Shown here: positions 26,805 to 36,480 of the stretch, one piece after another
Layout of the letters: each line of letters starts with the position of its first letter
Position numbering within the stretch: position 1 is the stretch's first letter
DNA from: an uncultured Pelagibacteraceae bacterium
GTDB taxonomy: Bacteria > Pseudomonadota > Alphaproteobacteria > Pelagibacterales > Pelagibacteraceae
Direction: 5' to 3'
Assembly: GCA_902614355.1 (NCBI GenBank)
Contig: CACMKP010000004.1
Span: 1-64,000 of the forward strand
DNA length: 64,000 bases
The notes under the pieces: generated by a model
Seen by the model: only the letters and a program-made list of their open reading frames with translations
Databases searched by the model: none
What the model was told of the DNA's origin: nothing
Translations under genes and position numbers: made by a program

Positions 26805-29642
26805 ATGCTTCTTAAAGATTATATCCCAAGTGACAAAAAAAATTTGAGAACTTTTTTTTCTGGTGTTGCTTTTAACAGTTCAAAGGTGAAAAGAAATAAT
26901 ATTTTTTTTGCAATTAAAGGAAGTAATTTTGACGGTAATAAATTTATACCTACTGCGATTAAGAGAGGTTGCAGGATTATTGTCACTGATAAGAAAATCA
27001 AAAAAAAATACAAAGGAATCTTAATTATTTATACGGATAATGTTCGCAAATTATTAGCAGAAGTTTCATTTAAAATTTATAAAAATCGTCCAAAAAATTT
27101 GATAGCAGTTACTGGAACAAATGGAAAATCCTCTGTTTCCAATTTTTTCTATCAAATATTAAAATTAAATAACAAAAAAGTTGCATCTATTGGGACGTTA
27201 GGTGTTAAGTCAGGTGGTATAAACTTCGATTTACCCAACACTACAATTGATCCAATTTATTTGGGAAAAATTCTAGATAATCTAAAAAAAAATGGTATTG
27301 ATAATGTTATTATGGAGGCCTCGAGTCATGGTCTTGAGCAGAATAGACTTGATGGTTTATTATTTGATATAGGAATATTTACTAATTTTTCCCAGGATCA
27401 TTTAGATTATCACAAAAACTTAAATGCTTATTTAAAAGCAAAACTTTATTTGTTTAAGAATTTAATCAAAAAAAAAGGGCATGTAATTACTGACGAAAAA
27501 ATACCACAATTCAATAAAATCAAAAAAATTTCAGCAAATCAAAGTCTAAAACTCCATAAAATAAACAGCAAAAGTTCATTTAAAATTCTATCTCATTATT
27601 ATCAAGATGAGACACAAATTATAAAAATTCAGCTTAAAAATTCAATCAAAATTATAAAACTGAATCTAATTGGTAAAATTCAATTAAATAATTTATTGAT
27701 GGCAATCATTGCAGCGAAAAAAAGTAATTTGAGTCTTGATAGAATTTTTGAAATTATTCCAAAAATTAGACCAGTTGAGGGAAGATTTGAAAAGATTGGT
27801 AAAATCAAAAATAATTCAAAAATAATTTTAGATTATGCTCACACACCAGAAGCTTTAAAAACTTGTATACTAAATTTAAAAGAACAATTTAAAAATAAAA
27901 AAATTTCTTTACTATTTGGATGTGGTGGTAATAGAGATCAAAAAAAAAGATTTAAAATGGGTAAAATTGCATCTGATTACTCCGATAAAATCTATTTAAC
28001 AGACGATAATCCAAGATATGAAAATCCAAAAAAAATCCGTAAAGATATAAAAAGGGGCATTAAGAGCAGAAATATTCTTGAAATACCTGATAGGTCTAAA
28101 GCGATATCTGTAGCAATTAAAAATCTAAATTCAGGCGAAATTTTACTTATTGCTGGAAAGGGGCATGAAAAAACTCAAGATTTTGGTGATCAAAAAATTC
28201 ATTTTTCAGATAAACAGTTTATTTTAAATTCGATAAAAAAGAAAAATTTAGACTTATCTAATAATTTAAAATTTAATATTTTAAGAGAATTATCAGGTAA
28301 TCATAGATTAAAATCAACATCACCTTTTAAATTTGCAAGGATTAACTCTCAAGAAGTAAAGAAAAATGATATTTTTTTCGCGATTAAAGGAAAAAAAAAT
28401 GATGGGAACAAATTCGTAAAACAAGCTTTTGAAAATAAAGCTTCAGCTGTAGTATTAAATAGAGTTCAAAGGAAATTTGATCTTAACAAACAAATAAAAG
28501 TAAAAGATACATTAAAATTTTTAACAGAAGCTGCTAAAATTTTTAGATCAAATATAAACTCGAAAATAATAGCAATAACTGGAAGTTGTGGAAAAACAAC
28601 ACTTAAAGAAATGTTAGGAGACTCTTTAAGAAAAATTTCTAAAGTGAGCATTTCGCCAAAATCTTATAACAATAAATATGGAGTTCCTCTAAGTTTACTA
28701 AACTTAAATGAAAATGATGATTTTGGTATTTTAGAAGTTGGGATGGATAAAAAAGGTGAAATAGATTACCTATCCAAAATAATTCGACCAGATGTTAGTG
28801 TTATAACTAATATTAATTTTGCTCATATAAAAAATTTCAAAAGTATTAAACATATTGCCTTTGCAAAATCTGAAATCATTCAAAACACTATCCCGGGTGG
28901 TTATATAATATTGAATGCTGATGATAATTTTTTTTCTTTCCATAAAAAAATAGTCATTCAAAACAATCTTAAATTAGTCTCTTTTGGGATAAAGAATAAA
29001 CAATCAAATATAAGATTTTTAGATATCAAAAAAAAAAAAAATTATTTTCAGCTTCGGGTCAAAATTAATGGTGCAAAAAAATACTTTTTTGTTTCAAATA
29101 ATTTTCAAAATAATATCTATAATATTTTGGCTTCATTAGCTGTAATGAGTATTTATAAGAATATTTTTCAATTAGATAAAAATATTTTTTTCAAATTTAA
29201 AGTGCCTCAAGGCAGAGGGGATATATCTAAAATTAAGATTCTTAAAAAAAATATAAATCTAGTTGATGAAAGTTACAATTCAAATCCTTTGTCACTAAAA
29301 TCTGCTATCTTAAACTATGATAAAATTAATACAAAAAAAAACAAAAAGTATCTTTTACTCGGTGACATGTTGGAACTCGGAAATCATTCAAAAAAACTAC
29401 ATGAATCACTTGCAGCCATAATAAACAAAACTAAGATTGATAAAGTTTTTATAAAAGGTCACTACATGAAACATATGTTTGAAAAACTCACAGACTCCAA
29501 AAAGGGTCGAGTTTTATATAATAAATCCCAAATTATTGATTTGATTAGGAACGACTTAAATAATAATGATAGTCTTATGGTAAAGGCCTCAAATGCAACA
29601 GGTTTCAATAAGATAATAAGAGACATTAAAAGGATTAAATAA
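26805..29642 (+). CDS. MurE-MurF fusion: UDP-MurNAc-tripeptide synthetase / tripeptide:D-Ala-D-Ala ligase
   Basis: One uninterrupted 945-residue frame encodes two consecutive Mur ligases. The MurE half (about 1-475) has the N-terminal substrate motif KRNNIFFAIKGSNFDG, the ATP loop AVTGTNGKSS near residue 101, and DDNPRYENP, the DNPR motif that signals meso-diaminopimelate addition. The MurF half (about 490-945) repeats the layout with KKNDIFFAIKGKKNDG and the ATP loop AITGSCGKTT near residue 590, then DESYNSNPLS. The protein should add DAP and then D-Ala-D-Ala to the UDP-MurNAc peptide. Both catalytic sites look intact, so this is a real bifunctional enzyme and not a read-through. Confidence 0.93.
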   Translation: MLLKDYIPSDKKNLRTFFSGVAFNSSKVKRNNIFFAIKGSNFDGNKFIPTAIKRGCRIIVTDKKIKKKYKGILIIYTDNVRKLLAEVSFKIYKNRPKNLIAVTGTNGKSSVSNFFYQILKLNNKKVASIGTLGVKSGGINFDLPNTTIDPIYLGKILDNLKKNGIDNVIMEASSHGLEQNRLDGLLFDIGIFTNFSQDHLDYHKNLNAYLKAKLYLFKNLIKKKGHVITDEKIPQFNKIKKISANQSLKLHKINSKSSFKILSHYYQDETQIIKIQLKNSIKIIKLNLIGKIQLNNLLMAIIAAKKSNLSLDRIFEIIPKIRPVEGRFEKIGKIKNNSKIILDYAHTPEALKTCILNLKEQFKNKKISLLFGCGGNRDQKKRFKMGKIASDYSDKIYLTDDNPRYENPKKIRKDIKRGIKSRNILEIPDRSKAISVAIKNLNSGEILLIAGKGHEKTQDFGDQKIHFSDKQFILNSIKKKNLDLSNNLKFNILRELSGNHRLKSTSPFKFARINSQEVKKNDIFFAIKGKKNDGNKFVKQAFENKASAVVLNRVQRKFDLNKQIKVKDTLKFLTEAAKIFRSNINSKIIAITGSCGKTTLKEMLGDSLRKISKVSISPKSYNNKYGVPLSLLNLNENDDFGILEVGMDKKGEIDYLSKIIRPDVSVITNINFAHIKNFKSIKHIAFAKSEIIQNTIPGGYIILNADDNFFSFHKKIVIQNNLKLVSFGIKNKQSNIRFLDIKKKKNYFQLRVKINGAKKYFFVSNNFQNNIYNILASLAVMSIYKNIFQLDKNIFFKFKVPQGRGDISKIKILKKNINLVDESYNSNPLSLKSAILNYDKINTKKNKKYLLLGDMLELGNHSKKLHESLAAIINKTKIDKVFIKGHYMKHMFEKLTDSKKGRVLYNKSQIIDLIRNDLNNNDSLMVKASNATGFNKIIRDIKRIK

Positions 29643-30727
29643 TGCTTTATCAATTTTTATTAAACTTTGTTGACACATATGGTTTCTTAAATGTTTTTAA
29701 ATATCTCACGTTTAGAACTGGTTTATCCGTTTTTACATCCTTAGTAATTGTTTTAATTATTGGAGGTCCATTTATTAAATTTTTCTCTACTCAAAAAATT
29801 TTTAATCCTATTAGAAATGATGGTCCAGAGGATCATATTGTAAAAAAAATTGGAACACCAACAATGGGTGGAGTAATCATCTTATTAGGTTTATTAATTT
29901 CAGTATTACTCTGGGCAGATCTATCAAATTTAAATATTTTGTTTTGCATATATATTGCTGTTTCATTTGGATTACTTGGAGCTTTTGATGACTTTAAAAA
30001 AATCAAATATAGTAATTCGTCTGGAATTTCCTTTAAATTAAAAATAATTTTACAAATTTTATTAGCTTTAATTGGAGTAACTCTATTTGTTTATTATGTT
30101 GATTACCAAGATATAACCAATTTATATTTTCCATTTTTCAAAAACCTTATAGTAAATCTCGGATGGTTTTTTATTCCTTTTTCAGTTTTTGTTATAATTG
30201 GATCCTCAAATGCTGTTAATCTAACAGATGGACTTGATGGTTTGGCAACAGTGCCAGTGATATTAGTGGCCGCATGTTTTGCCTTTATAAGTTATGTGAC
30301 TGGAAATATAGTATTTTCTGACTACTTACAAATACCTTATATAGAGGGCACAGGTGAAATTTCAATTTTTTGCGGAGCAATCATTGGTTCGTGTCTGGGT
30401 TTTTTGTGGTTTAATGCTCCACCGGCAAAAATTTTTATGGGGGATACAGGATCATTATCTCTTGGTGGGTCTTTAGGCGCTGTAGGAATAATTACAAAGC
30501 ATGAGATTGTATTAGCGATAACCGGTGGCCTTTTTGTTTTGGAAGCAATATCAGTAATGGTTCAGGTAATATCTTTTAAACTTACTGGTAAAAGAATTTT
30601 TAAGATGGCACCAATCCATCATCATTTTGAAAAAAAAGGATGGCCAGAATCAACAGTTGTTATTAGATTTTGGATTATTTCAATTATTCTGGCAATGATT
30701 GGTTTGGCAACACTCAAATTAAGATAA
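29642..30727 (+). CDS. mraY: Phospho-N-acetylmuramoyl-pentapeptide transferase
   Basis: MraY transfers phospho-MurNAc-pentapeptide to undecaprenyl phosphate, making lipid I. The 361-residue protein has about ten membrane spans. Its signature motifs are GTPTMGGVIIL, LGAFDDFKKIKY, NAVNLTDGLDGLA, NAPPAKIFMGDTGSLSLGG and the histidine cluster MAPIHHHFEKKGW. The start overlaps the final base of the murE-murF stop codon. Confidence 0.97.
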   Translation: MLYQFLLNFVDTYGFLNVFKYLTFRTGLSVFTSLVIVLIIGGPFIKFFSTQKIFNPIRNDGPEDHIVKKIGTPTMGGVIILLGLLISVLLWADLSNLNILFCIYIAVSFGLLGAFDDFKKIKYSNSSGISFKLKIILQILLALIGVTLFVYYVDYQDITNLYFPFFKNLIVNLGWFFIPFSVFVIIGSSNAVNLTDGLDGLATVPVILVAACFAFISYVTGNIVFSDYLQIPYIEGTGEISIFCGAIIGSCLGFLWFNAPPAKIFMGDTGSLSLGGSLGAVGIITKHEIVLAITGGLFVLEAISVMVQVISFKLTGKRIFKMAPIHHHFEKKGWPESTVVIRFWIISIILAMIGLATLKLR

Positions 30728-30738
30728 AGGAGATTAAT

Positions 30739-32007
30739 TTGAGTATTTTTTTAAATAAAAAAATATTAATTTATGGTTTAGGTAAGAGTGGACTATCTAC
30801 TTTTAAATTTTTAAAAAACAAAAGTGAAGTTTTTTTATATGATGATTTAAAAAGAAATTTTAAAAATTCAATAAGCTATGAATTTATTTTAAAAAAAAAA
30901 TTTGACTGCATCATAATTAGCCCAGGTATAGATATAAATAAATGCAAATTATCTAAATTCTTAAAAAAAAATTCAAAAAAAATTTATACTGACTTAGATA
31001 TTTTTTATTCCTTTTATAAAAATAATTGTATTTCTGTTACAGGTACGAATGGAAAATCTACAACCTGTCAGATCTTATATGAAATACTGTTAAACCATAG
31101 ATATGACGTTAGATTAGTTGGAAACATAGGTAATCCAATCTTATCAGCGAAAAAAATAAAATCTAAAACAATTTTTGTTGTAGAAGCTTCATCCTATCAG
31201 CTTGAATACAGTCAAATTTTTCAATCAAAATATGCTGCGCTTCTAAACATATCACCAGACCATTTAGAAAGACATAAAACGGTAAACAATTATGTAAGAG
31301 CTAAATTTAAAATTCTAAATAGTAACTTTAAAAATTCTTTAGGCTTTATTAATAAAAAAGATCTACTAACAACTAAAGAGCTGAAAAAACAAAAAATAAA
31401 AAGAAAAATATTAGAGGTTGATACTCAATCAGCAGAAAATATTCAAAAAAATATAGAAAATGAATATTTTTTAAATGATGCAAATAAAGAAAATCTATCT
31501 TTTATAATGGCGATTTCAAACAAATTAAAATTAAAAAAAAATATAGTTATTAAAACCTTGAAAAGATTTAAGGGACTTAAATATCGTCAACAAACAATTT
31601 ATAAAGATTCATTTTTAACAATAATTAATGACTCTAAATCTACAACCTTTGCATCATCAATACCTGTTTTAAAAAAAAAATTAAATATTTATTGGTTACT
31701 GGGTGGAATACCTAAACGAGGTGATAAATTCAATTTAGATAAAAAATATTACTCTAATATTAAAGCATTCATATATGGAAAAAATAAAAAGTTTTTTAAT
31801 AACCAACTAAGAGGCAAAATCAATTACAGTAATTTTGATAATTTAAGTAATGCTTTAAAAAAAATATTTACAATAATTAACAAAGAAAATTTTTTGAAAA
31901 AAAATATAATTTTTAGTCCTTCCGCTGCCTCATTTGACACTTTCAAAGATTTTGAGGACAGAGGACATTATTTTAATAAACTTATTAAAAAGCACTTAAA
32001 TGGATAA
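30739..32007 (+). CDS. murD: UDP-N-acetylmuramoyl-L-alanine:D-glutamate ligase
   Basis: MurD adds D-glutamate to UDP-MurNAc-L-Ala. The family's N-terminal motif ILIYGLGKSGLST is followed by the ATP loop ISVTGTNGKSTTCQIL, NISPDHLERHKT and the C-terminal SPSAASFDTFKDFEDRG. I choose the TTG at 30739 because AAGGAG lies just upstream (30727-30732); the frame extends back to 30670 inside mraY but those residues are not conserved. The 422-residue product is normal in length. It overlaps ftsW by eight bases. Confidence 0.93.
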   Translation: MSIFLNKKILIYGLGKSGLSTFKFLKNKSEVFLYDDLKRNFKNSISYEFILKKKFDCIIISPGIDINKCKLSKFLKKNSKKIYTDLDIFYSFYKNNCISVTGTNGKSTTCQILYEILLNHRYDVRLVGNIGNPILSAKKIKSKTIFVVEASSYQLEYSQIFQSKYAALLNISPDHLERHKTVNNYVRAKFKILNSNFKNSLGFINKKDLLTTKELKKQKIKRKILEVDTQSAENIQKNIENEYFLNDANKENLSFIMAISNKLKLKKNIVIKTLKRFKGLKYRQQTIYKDSFLTIINDSKSTTFASSIPVLKKKLNIYWLLGGIPKRGDKFNLDKKYYSNIKAFIYGKNKKFFNNQLRGKINYSNFDNLSNALKKIFTIINKENFLKKNIIFSPSAASFDTFKDFEDRGHYFNKLIKKHLNG

Positions 32008-33124
32008 GATAGTTTCTTTTCAAAAACTGTATTATAAATGGTGGAAAAACATTGATAAATTTATACTAGCATTAGTAATTTTGTTATTTTTAGTAGGTTT
32101 ATTTTTTTCACTCGTATCTACTTCGTTGATTGCATCTGATAAACTAAATACTAACGATTACCTCTTTTTTTTTAAGCATCTAATTTTTTTATGTATTGGA
32201 GCATTTTCTATTTTTATTTTTTCATCTATGGATCGAGAGTATCTTTTTAAAATCTCTATTATTTTTTTTTCAGCATCGATATTACTTTTACTACTAGTTC
32301 CTTTAATTGGTGTTGAGGTCAAAGGTTCTAAAAGATGGATTGATCTATATTTGTTACCAAGATTTCAGCCAATTGAATTAGTTAAACCTTTTTTGATTGT
32401 ATTCTTAAGTATTATTTTAAGCAGCCAAAGATATACTAGTGTTTATATAAAATATTCGGTTTCCTTTTTAGTAACTTTAAGCATCGTATTCTTATTAGTT
32501 TTACAACCTGATATTGGCCAAACGTTATTGATACTTTTTTCGTGGTTAGTATTAATTTTTATTTCTGGAATAAGTTTTGTTTTTTTAATGAGTTTATTTT
32601 TCATTTTAATTCTATTATTTTCTTACTTGATATTATTTGTTTCAAAATTCAGCTACATTAAAAGTAGAATTTTATCTTTTTTTGATCCTGATACCGGAAC
32701 ACATAATTTTCAATCTGACAAAGCAATAGAATCGATTGTTAGTGGTGGATTTTTCGGGAAAGGAATTGGTGAGGGAACTTTAAAGAATAGAGTGCCTGAA
32801 GCACATACAGACTATATTATTTCAGTCATATCTGAAGAATTTGGAATTATTGCCATAATTTTAATTTTATTTTTGTTTTTAATTTTTATTCATGCAGTTT
32901 TTAAAAAAGTAAACTTTGAAAATGATGATAGGTCAAAATTAGTTTTAGTAGGTTGCGTAACATTAATTTTGATGCAAGTAATAATACATGTTGGAGTAAA
33001 CATACGATTATTTCCAACAACTGGGATGACTCTTCCCTTCATAAGTTATGGGGGCTCGTCTATTGTAGGGATGTCAATCTTTTCAGGAATAATTCTTAAT
33101 TTGACAAAAAGAAAAATAGATTAA
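32000..33124 (+). CDS. ftsW: Septal peptidoglycan glycosyltransferase FtsW
   Basis: FtsW is the SEDS-family polymerase that makes septal glycan strands with FtsI. The 374-residue protein has about ten membrane spans. Conserved SEDS segments include GSKRWIDL, RFQPIELVKPF, LVLQPDIGQTLLIL, FFGKGIGEGTLKNRVPEAHTDYI and the C-terminal TTGMTLPFISYGGSS. It is the fourth membrane-associated gene in the cluster and overlaps murD. Confidence 0.96.
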   Translation: MDKIVSFQKLYYKWWKNIDKFILALVILLFLVGLFFSLVSTSLIASDKLNTNDYLFFFKHLIFLCIGAFSIFIFSSMDREYLFKISIIFFSASILLLLLVPLIGVEVKGSKRWIDLYLLPRFQPIELVKPFLIVFLSIILSSQRYTSVYIKYSVSFLVTLSIVFLLVLQPDIGQTLLILFSWLVLIFISGISFVFLMSLFFILILLFSYLILFVSKFSYIKSRILSFFDPDTGTHNFQSDKAIESIVSGGFFGKGIGEGTLKNRVPEAHTDYIISVISEEFGIIAIILILFLFLIFIHAVFKKVNFENDDRSKLVLVGCVTLILMQVIIHVGVNIRLFPTTGMTLPFISYGGSSIVGMSIFSGIILNLTKRKID

Positions 33125-33125
33125 A

Positions 33126-34187
33126 ATGAAAAAGAGAATTTTAATTTCAACAGGTGGTTCAGGAGGCCATGTAATTCCAGCAACAATTCTACATAATCAT
33201 CTATTAAAAAAAAAAGATATAATCATTTCAACAGATAAAAGAGGGTATAAGTATCTTGACAAAGAAATTCATAAAATCTTACTGATAAATACTCCAAAGT
33301 TAAGTTTATTTTTACTACCTTTTAATTTTTTTAAGATTTTATTTTTATTCTTAAAATCCCTCTTTTTTTTAAAGAAAGAAAAAATACATGAATTAATTTC
33401 AACTGGTGGTTATATGTCATTACCTCTAATTTTAGCAGGAAAATGTCTGAATTTAAAAATTTATCTACTTGAGCCTAATTTCGTTCTAGGAAGGGCTAAT
33501 AAATTTTTTCTAAGCTCGTGTGTAAAAATTTTTTGCTACACAGACCAAATAAAAAATTTTCCTGAAAAATTTAAAAATAAAATGGTGGTTATATATCCTC
33601 TTGTAAGAGATGAATTCTATAAAAAGAAAATACGAAAATCTGATAATGAAAAACTTTGTTTGTTGATTGTTGGGGGGAGTCAAGGAGCAAGTGTCTTTGA
33701 TAAAAATTTAAAGAAATCAATTCTTAATATTTCTAAAAAATTTTCTATTAAAGTTGTTCAGCAAACCCAATTAAATAATATTTCTTCACTAAAAAAATTT
33801 TATTCTAAAAATAATATCGAAAATGAAATTTTTAATTTTGACAAAAATTTCATTAAAAAAATTTCTGAAACAGATATTTGTATAACTAGAGCAGGAGCAA
33901 CAACTTTAGCTGAATTATCAATTCTTAATGTGCCCTTTATCGCAGTTCCATTACCGAGCTCTAAAGACAACCATCAGTTTGAAAATGCAAATTTTTATGC
34001 AAAAAATAATTGCTGTTGGATTTTAGAGCAAAACCTTTTTGAGGAAAAAATAGAAAAATTAATTGATGAAATAATGCAAAATAGATCAAATTTGAATAAA
34101 AAAAAAGAAAATTTAAGTAATTTGAATTATCAAAATACTTGGATAAATGTTAATCAAAAAATAATAAAAAATTTAGATGAAAATTGA
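33126..34187 (+). CDS. murG: UDP-N-acetylglucosamine: lipid I GlcNAc transferase
   Basis: MurG converts lipid I to lipid II at the cytoplasmic face of the inner membrane. The 353-residue GT-B protein has the N-terminal glycine loop STGGSGGHVIPA, ISTGGYMSLP, LIVGGSQGASVFD, and the C-terminal donor-site segments TRAGATTLAELS and PLPSSKDNHQFENANF. It overlaps murC by 11 bases. Confidence 0.95.
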   Translation: MKKRILISTGGSGGHVIPATILHNHLLKKKDIIISTDKRGYKYLDKEIHKILLINTPKLSLFLLPFNFFKILFLFLKSLFFLKKEKIHELISTGGYMSLPLILAGKCLNLKIYLLEPNFVLGRANKFFLSSCVKIFCYTDQIKNFPEKFKNKMVVIYPLVRDEFYKKKIRKSDNEKLCLLIVGGSQGASVFDKNLKKSILNISKKFSIKVVQQTQLNNISSLKKFYSKNNIENEIFNFDKNFIKKISETDICITRAGATTLAELSILNVPFIAVPLPSSKDNHQFENANFYAKNNCCWILEQNLFEEKIEKLIDEIMQNRSNLNKKKENLSNLNYQNTWINVNQKIIKNLDEN

Positions 34188-35574
34188 ACTTGCGAAAAAT
34201 GAGGTAATTCATTTTATTGGAATAGGTGGGATAGGAATGAGCGGACTATCTCTCATTATGAAAAGAAAAGAATTCAACGTTCAGGGAAGTGATATTACAT
34301 TAAACAAAAATATAGAAAGATTAAAAAAAGAGAAAATAAAAATATTCATTGGTCATAAAAAAAATCATATTAGAAACGCAACAATTGTAGTAATTTCATC
34401 AGCTATCAAAAAAAACAATCCAGAACTACTTGAAGCGAAAAGAAAAAATTTACCAATAATTAAAAGAGGAAGAATGTTAGCTCACATTGTCTCATTAATG
34501 AAAAATATTGTGGTTGTTGGTTCTCATGGAAAAACGACTACAACTTCACTTGTTGCATCAATTTTTCAAAAAACAAGATTAGATCCAACAATAATCAATG
34601 GTGGAGTTATTAATTCTTTAAAAAATTCTGCCAAATTAGGTAAAAGTGATTGGTCAATATTAGAAGCTGATGAGTCAGATGGTAGCTTTGTTCATATTCC
34701 ACCTACTTACGCAATTATTACTAATATAGATAGAGAACATATGGATTTTTATAAAAGAATAGATGAATTAAAAAAATCTTTTAATGAATTTATTGAGAAA
34801 GTTCCCTCTTTTGGAAAATCTTTTATTTGTATTGATGATAAGATTAACAAAGAAATTATTAAGTCAATAAAAAATAAAAACTTTTATACTTATGGAAAAA
34901 ATTTAAAATCTAATTTTTTGATTAAAAATATATTACAAAAAAAGGAAATAACTCAGTTTGACTTGATAGTAAATTTGCCCAATAAAAAAAAACAAATAAT
35001 AAGAGGTATCAAAATACCACTTCTTGGAATTCATAATGTGAGAAACTCAGTAGCAGCTGCAGCAGTAGCTTTGACTGTTGGTATTAGTGTAAAAGATACG
35101 AAAGATGGTTTATTTAAATTTAAGGGAGTTCAAAGAAGATTTAATAAAATTTTTACTTTCAGAAATATAAATTTTTATGATGATTATGCTCATCATCCAA
35201 CTGAAATTCGGATGGTTTTAGATGGAGTAGACAAAGTTTATAAAAGTTATGAAAAGGTCTGCATTTTTCAACCACATAGAATTTCAAGATTGAAGGATCT
35301 TAGAAAAGAATTTTCACTTTGCTTTCGTAAGGCAGACATTGTCATTTTGCTTCCAGTATATACAGCTGGAGAAAAAATAAAATTAGGCTTCAATTATTAT
35401 GAATTTGCAAGAGAAATTATAAAAAATTCAAAGGTTAAATTATTTTTAGTAAAAGACAATCCTCAATTATCAAAATTTATAAAAAAAAATATTTATGGAA
35501 AAAAAATTGTAATAGGAATGGGTGCTGGAACTATTTCAAATTGGATGAAAAAACTACCAGAGATGATTAAATGA
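34177..35574 (+). CDS. murC: UDP-N-acetylmuramate:L-alanine ligase
   Basis: MurC adds the first L-alanine to UDP-MurNAc. The 465-residue protein has the nucleotide-sugar loop FIGIGGIGMSGLS, the ATP loop VVGSHGKTTTTSLV, ILEADESDGSF, NIDREHMDFY and YDDYAHHPTEI, all family motifs. It is followed by murB with an ATGA overlap. Confidence 0.96.
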   Translation: MKIELAKNEVIHFIGIGGIGMSGLSLIMKRKEFNVQGSDITLNKNIERLKKEKIKIFIGHKKNHIRNATIVVISSAIKKNNPELLEAKRKNLPIIKRGRMLAHIVSLMKNIVVVGSHGKTTTTSLVASIFQKTRLDPTIINGGVINSLKNSAKLGKSDWSILEADESDGSFVHIPPTYAIITNIDREHMDFYKRIDELKKSFNEFIEKVPSFGKSFICIDDKINKEIIKSIKNKNFYTYGKNLKSNFLIKNILQKKEITQFDLIVNLPNKKKQIIRGIKIPLLGIHNVRNSVAAAAVALTVGISVKDTKDGLFKFKGVQRRFNKIFTFRNINFYDDYAHHPTEIRMVLDGVDKVYKSYEKVCIFQPHRISRLKDLRKEFSLCFRKADIVILLPVYTAGEKIKLGFNYYEFAREIIKNSKVKLFLVKDNPQLSKFIKKNIYGKKIVIGMGAGTISNWMKKLPEMIK

Positions 35575-36479
35575 AAATAGATCAAATAAAAAAATTACTT
35601 ATTAATTTTGATGAAAATATTTTTTTTGAGTATGATCTTAAAAAAAAGAATTGGTTTAATATAGGTGGTAAGTCTAAAGTTTTCTTTAAAGCAAATCATT
35701 TAGATCAACTTTTAAACTTTCTTAAAATTCTTAACAATCAAGAAAGAATTTTTATTCTTGGTGCTGGGTCAAATATTTTAATCACTGATAATTTATTTGA
35801 TGGAGTAGTAATCAAACTAGGTAAAAATTTTAGTCAAATTACGCTGCATAGTGACGACATCATAATTGCAGGCAGTGCTGCCTTAGACAAAAACTTATCA
35901 AATTTTGCTCTTGAAAATCATTTGAGTGGGTTTGAGTTTTTGTCATGTATACCGGGTACAATTGGTGGTGGTATATCAATGAATGCTGGCTGTTTTGGTA
36001 AAGAGTTTAAAGATATATTAATTTCTGTTCAAGCAATAGATAAATTAGGCAGAGTAATATCTATACCTGCTAAAGAAATTAAATTTGATTATAGAAAAAA
36101 TAATATACCGGAAGATTACATTTTTCTAAGTGCTTCTTTTAAGGGAACTAAATCAGAAAGAAATAAAATTGAGATTGTAACCAACGAATTAAAATTAAAA
36201 AAAGAAAAAAGTCAACCCACGAAGATTAAAACAAGTGGAAGCACATTTAAAAATCCAATCTCACAAAGTAGCAAAAAAGTTTGGCAACTTATCAAAGAGT
36301 CAGTACCTTTGAATCAGAGTTTTGGTGATGCATGTATCTCAAAAAAACATTGTAATTTTTTTGTAAACAAGGGTAATGCTAAATTTCAGGATATGAAAAA
36401 ACTAATAGATTTTGTTTCTGAAAAAGTTTTAAAAAAAACTGGAATTAGTTTAGAAAAAGAAATTAAAATTTTGGAATAA
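35571..36479 (+). CDS. murB: UDP-N-acetylenolpyruvoylglucosamine reductase
   Basis: MurB is the FAD enzyme that reduces UDP-GlcNAc-enolpyruvate to UDP-MurNAc. The 302-residue protein has KNWFNIGGKSK, FILGAGSNILI, GFEFLSCIPGTIGGGISMNAGCFG and the type I-like late motif KTSGSTFKNP containing the catalytic serine. It sits in the usual murC-murB-ddl order. Confidence 0.96.
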   Translation: MKIDQIKKLLINFDENIFFEYDLKKKNWFNIGGKSKVFFKANHLDQLLNFLKILNNQERIFILGAGSNILITDNLFDGVVIKLGKNFSQITLHSDDIIIAGSAALDKNLSNFALENHLSGFEFLSCIPGTIGGGISMNAGCFGKEFKDILISVQAIDKLGRVISIPAKEIKFDYRKNNIPEDYIFLSASFKGTKSERNKIEIVTNELKLKKEKSQPTKIKTSGSTFKNPISQSSKKVWQLIKESVPLNQSFGDACISKKHCNFFVNKGNAKFQDMKKLIDFVSEKVLKKTGISLEKEIKILE

Positions 36480-36480
36480 A

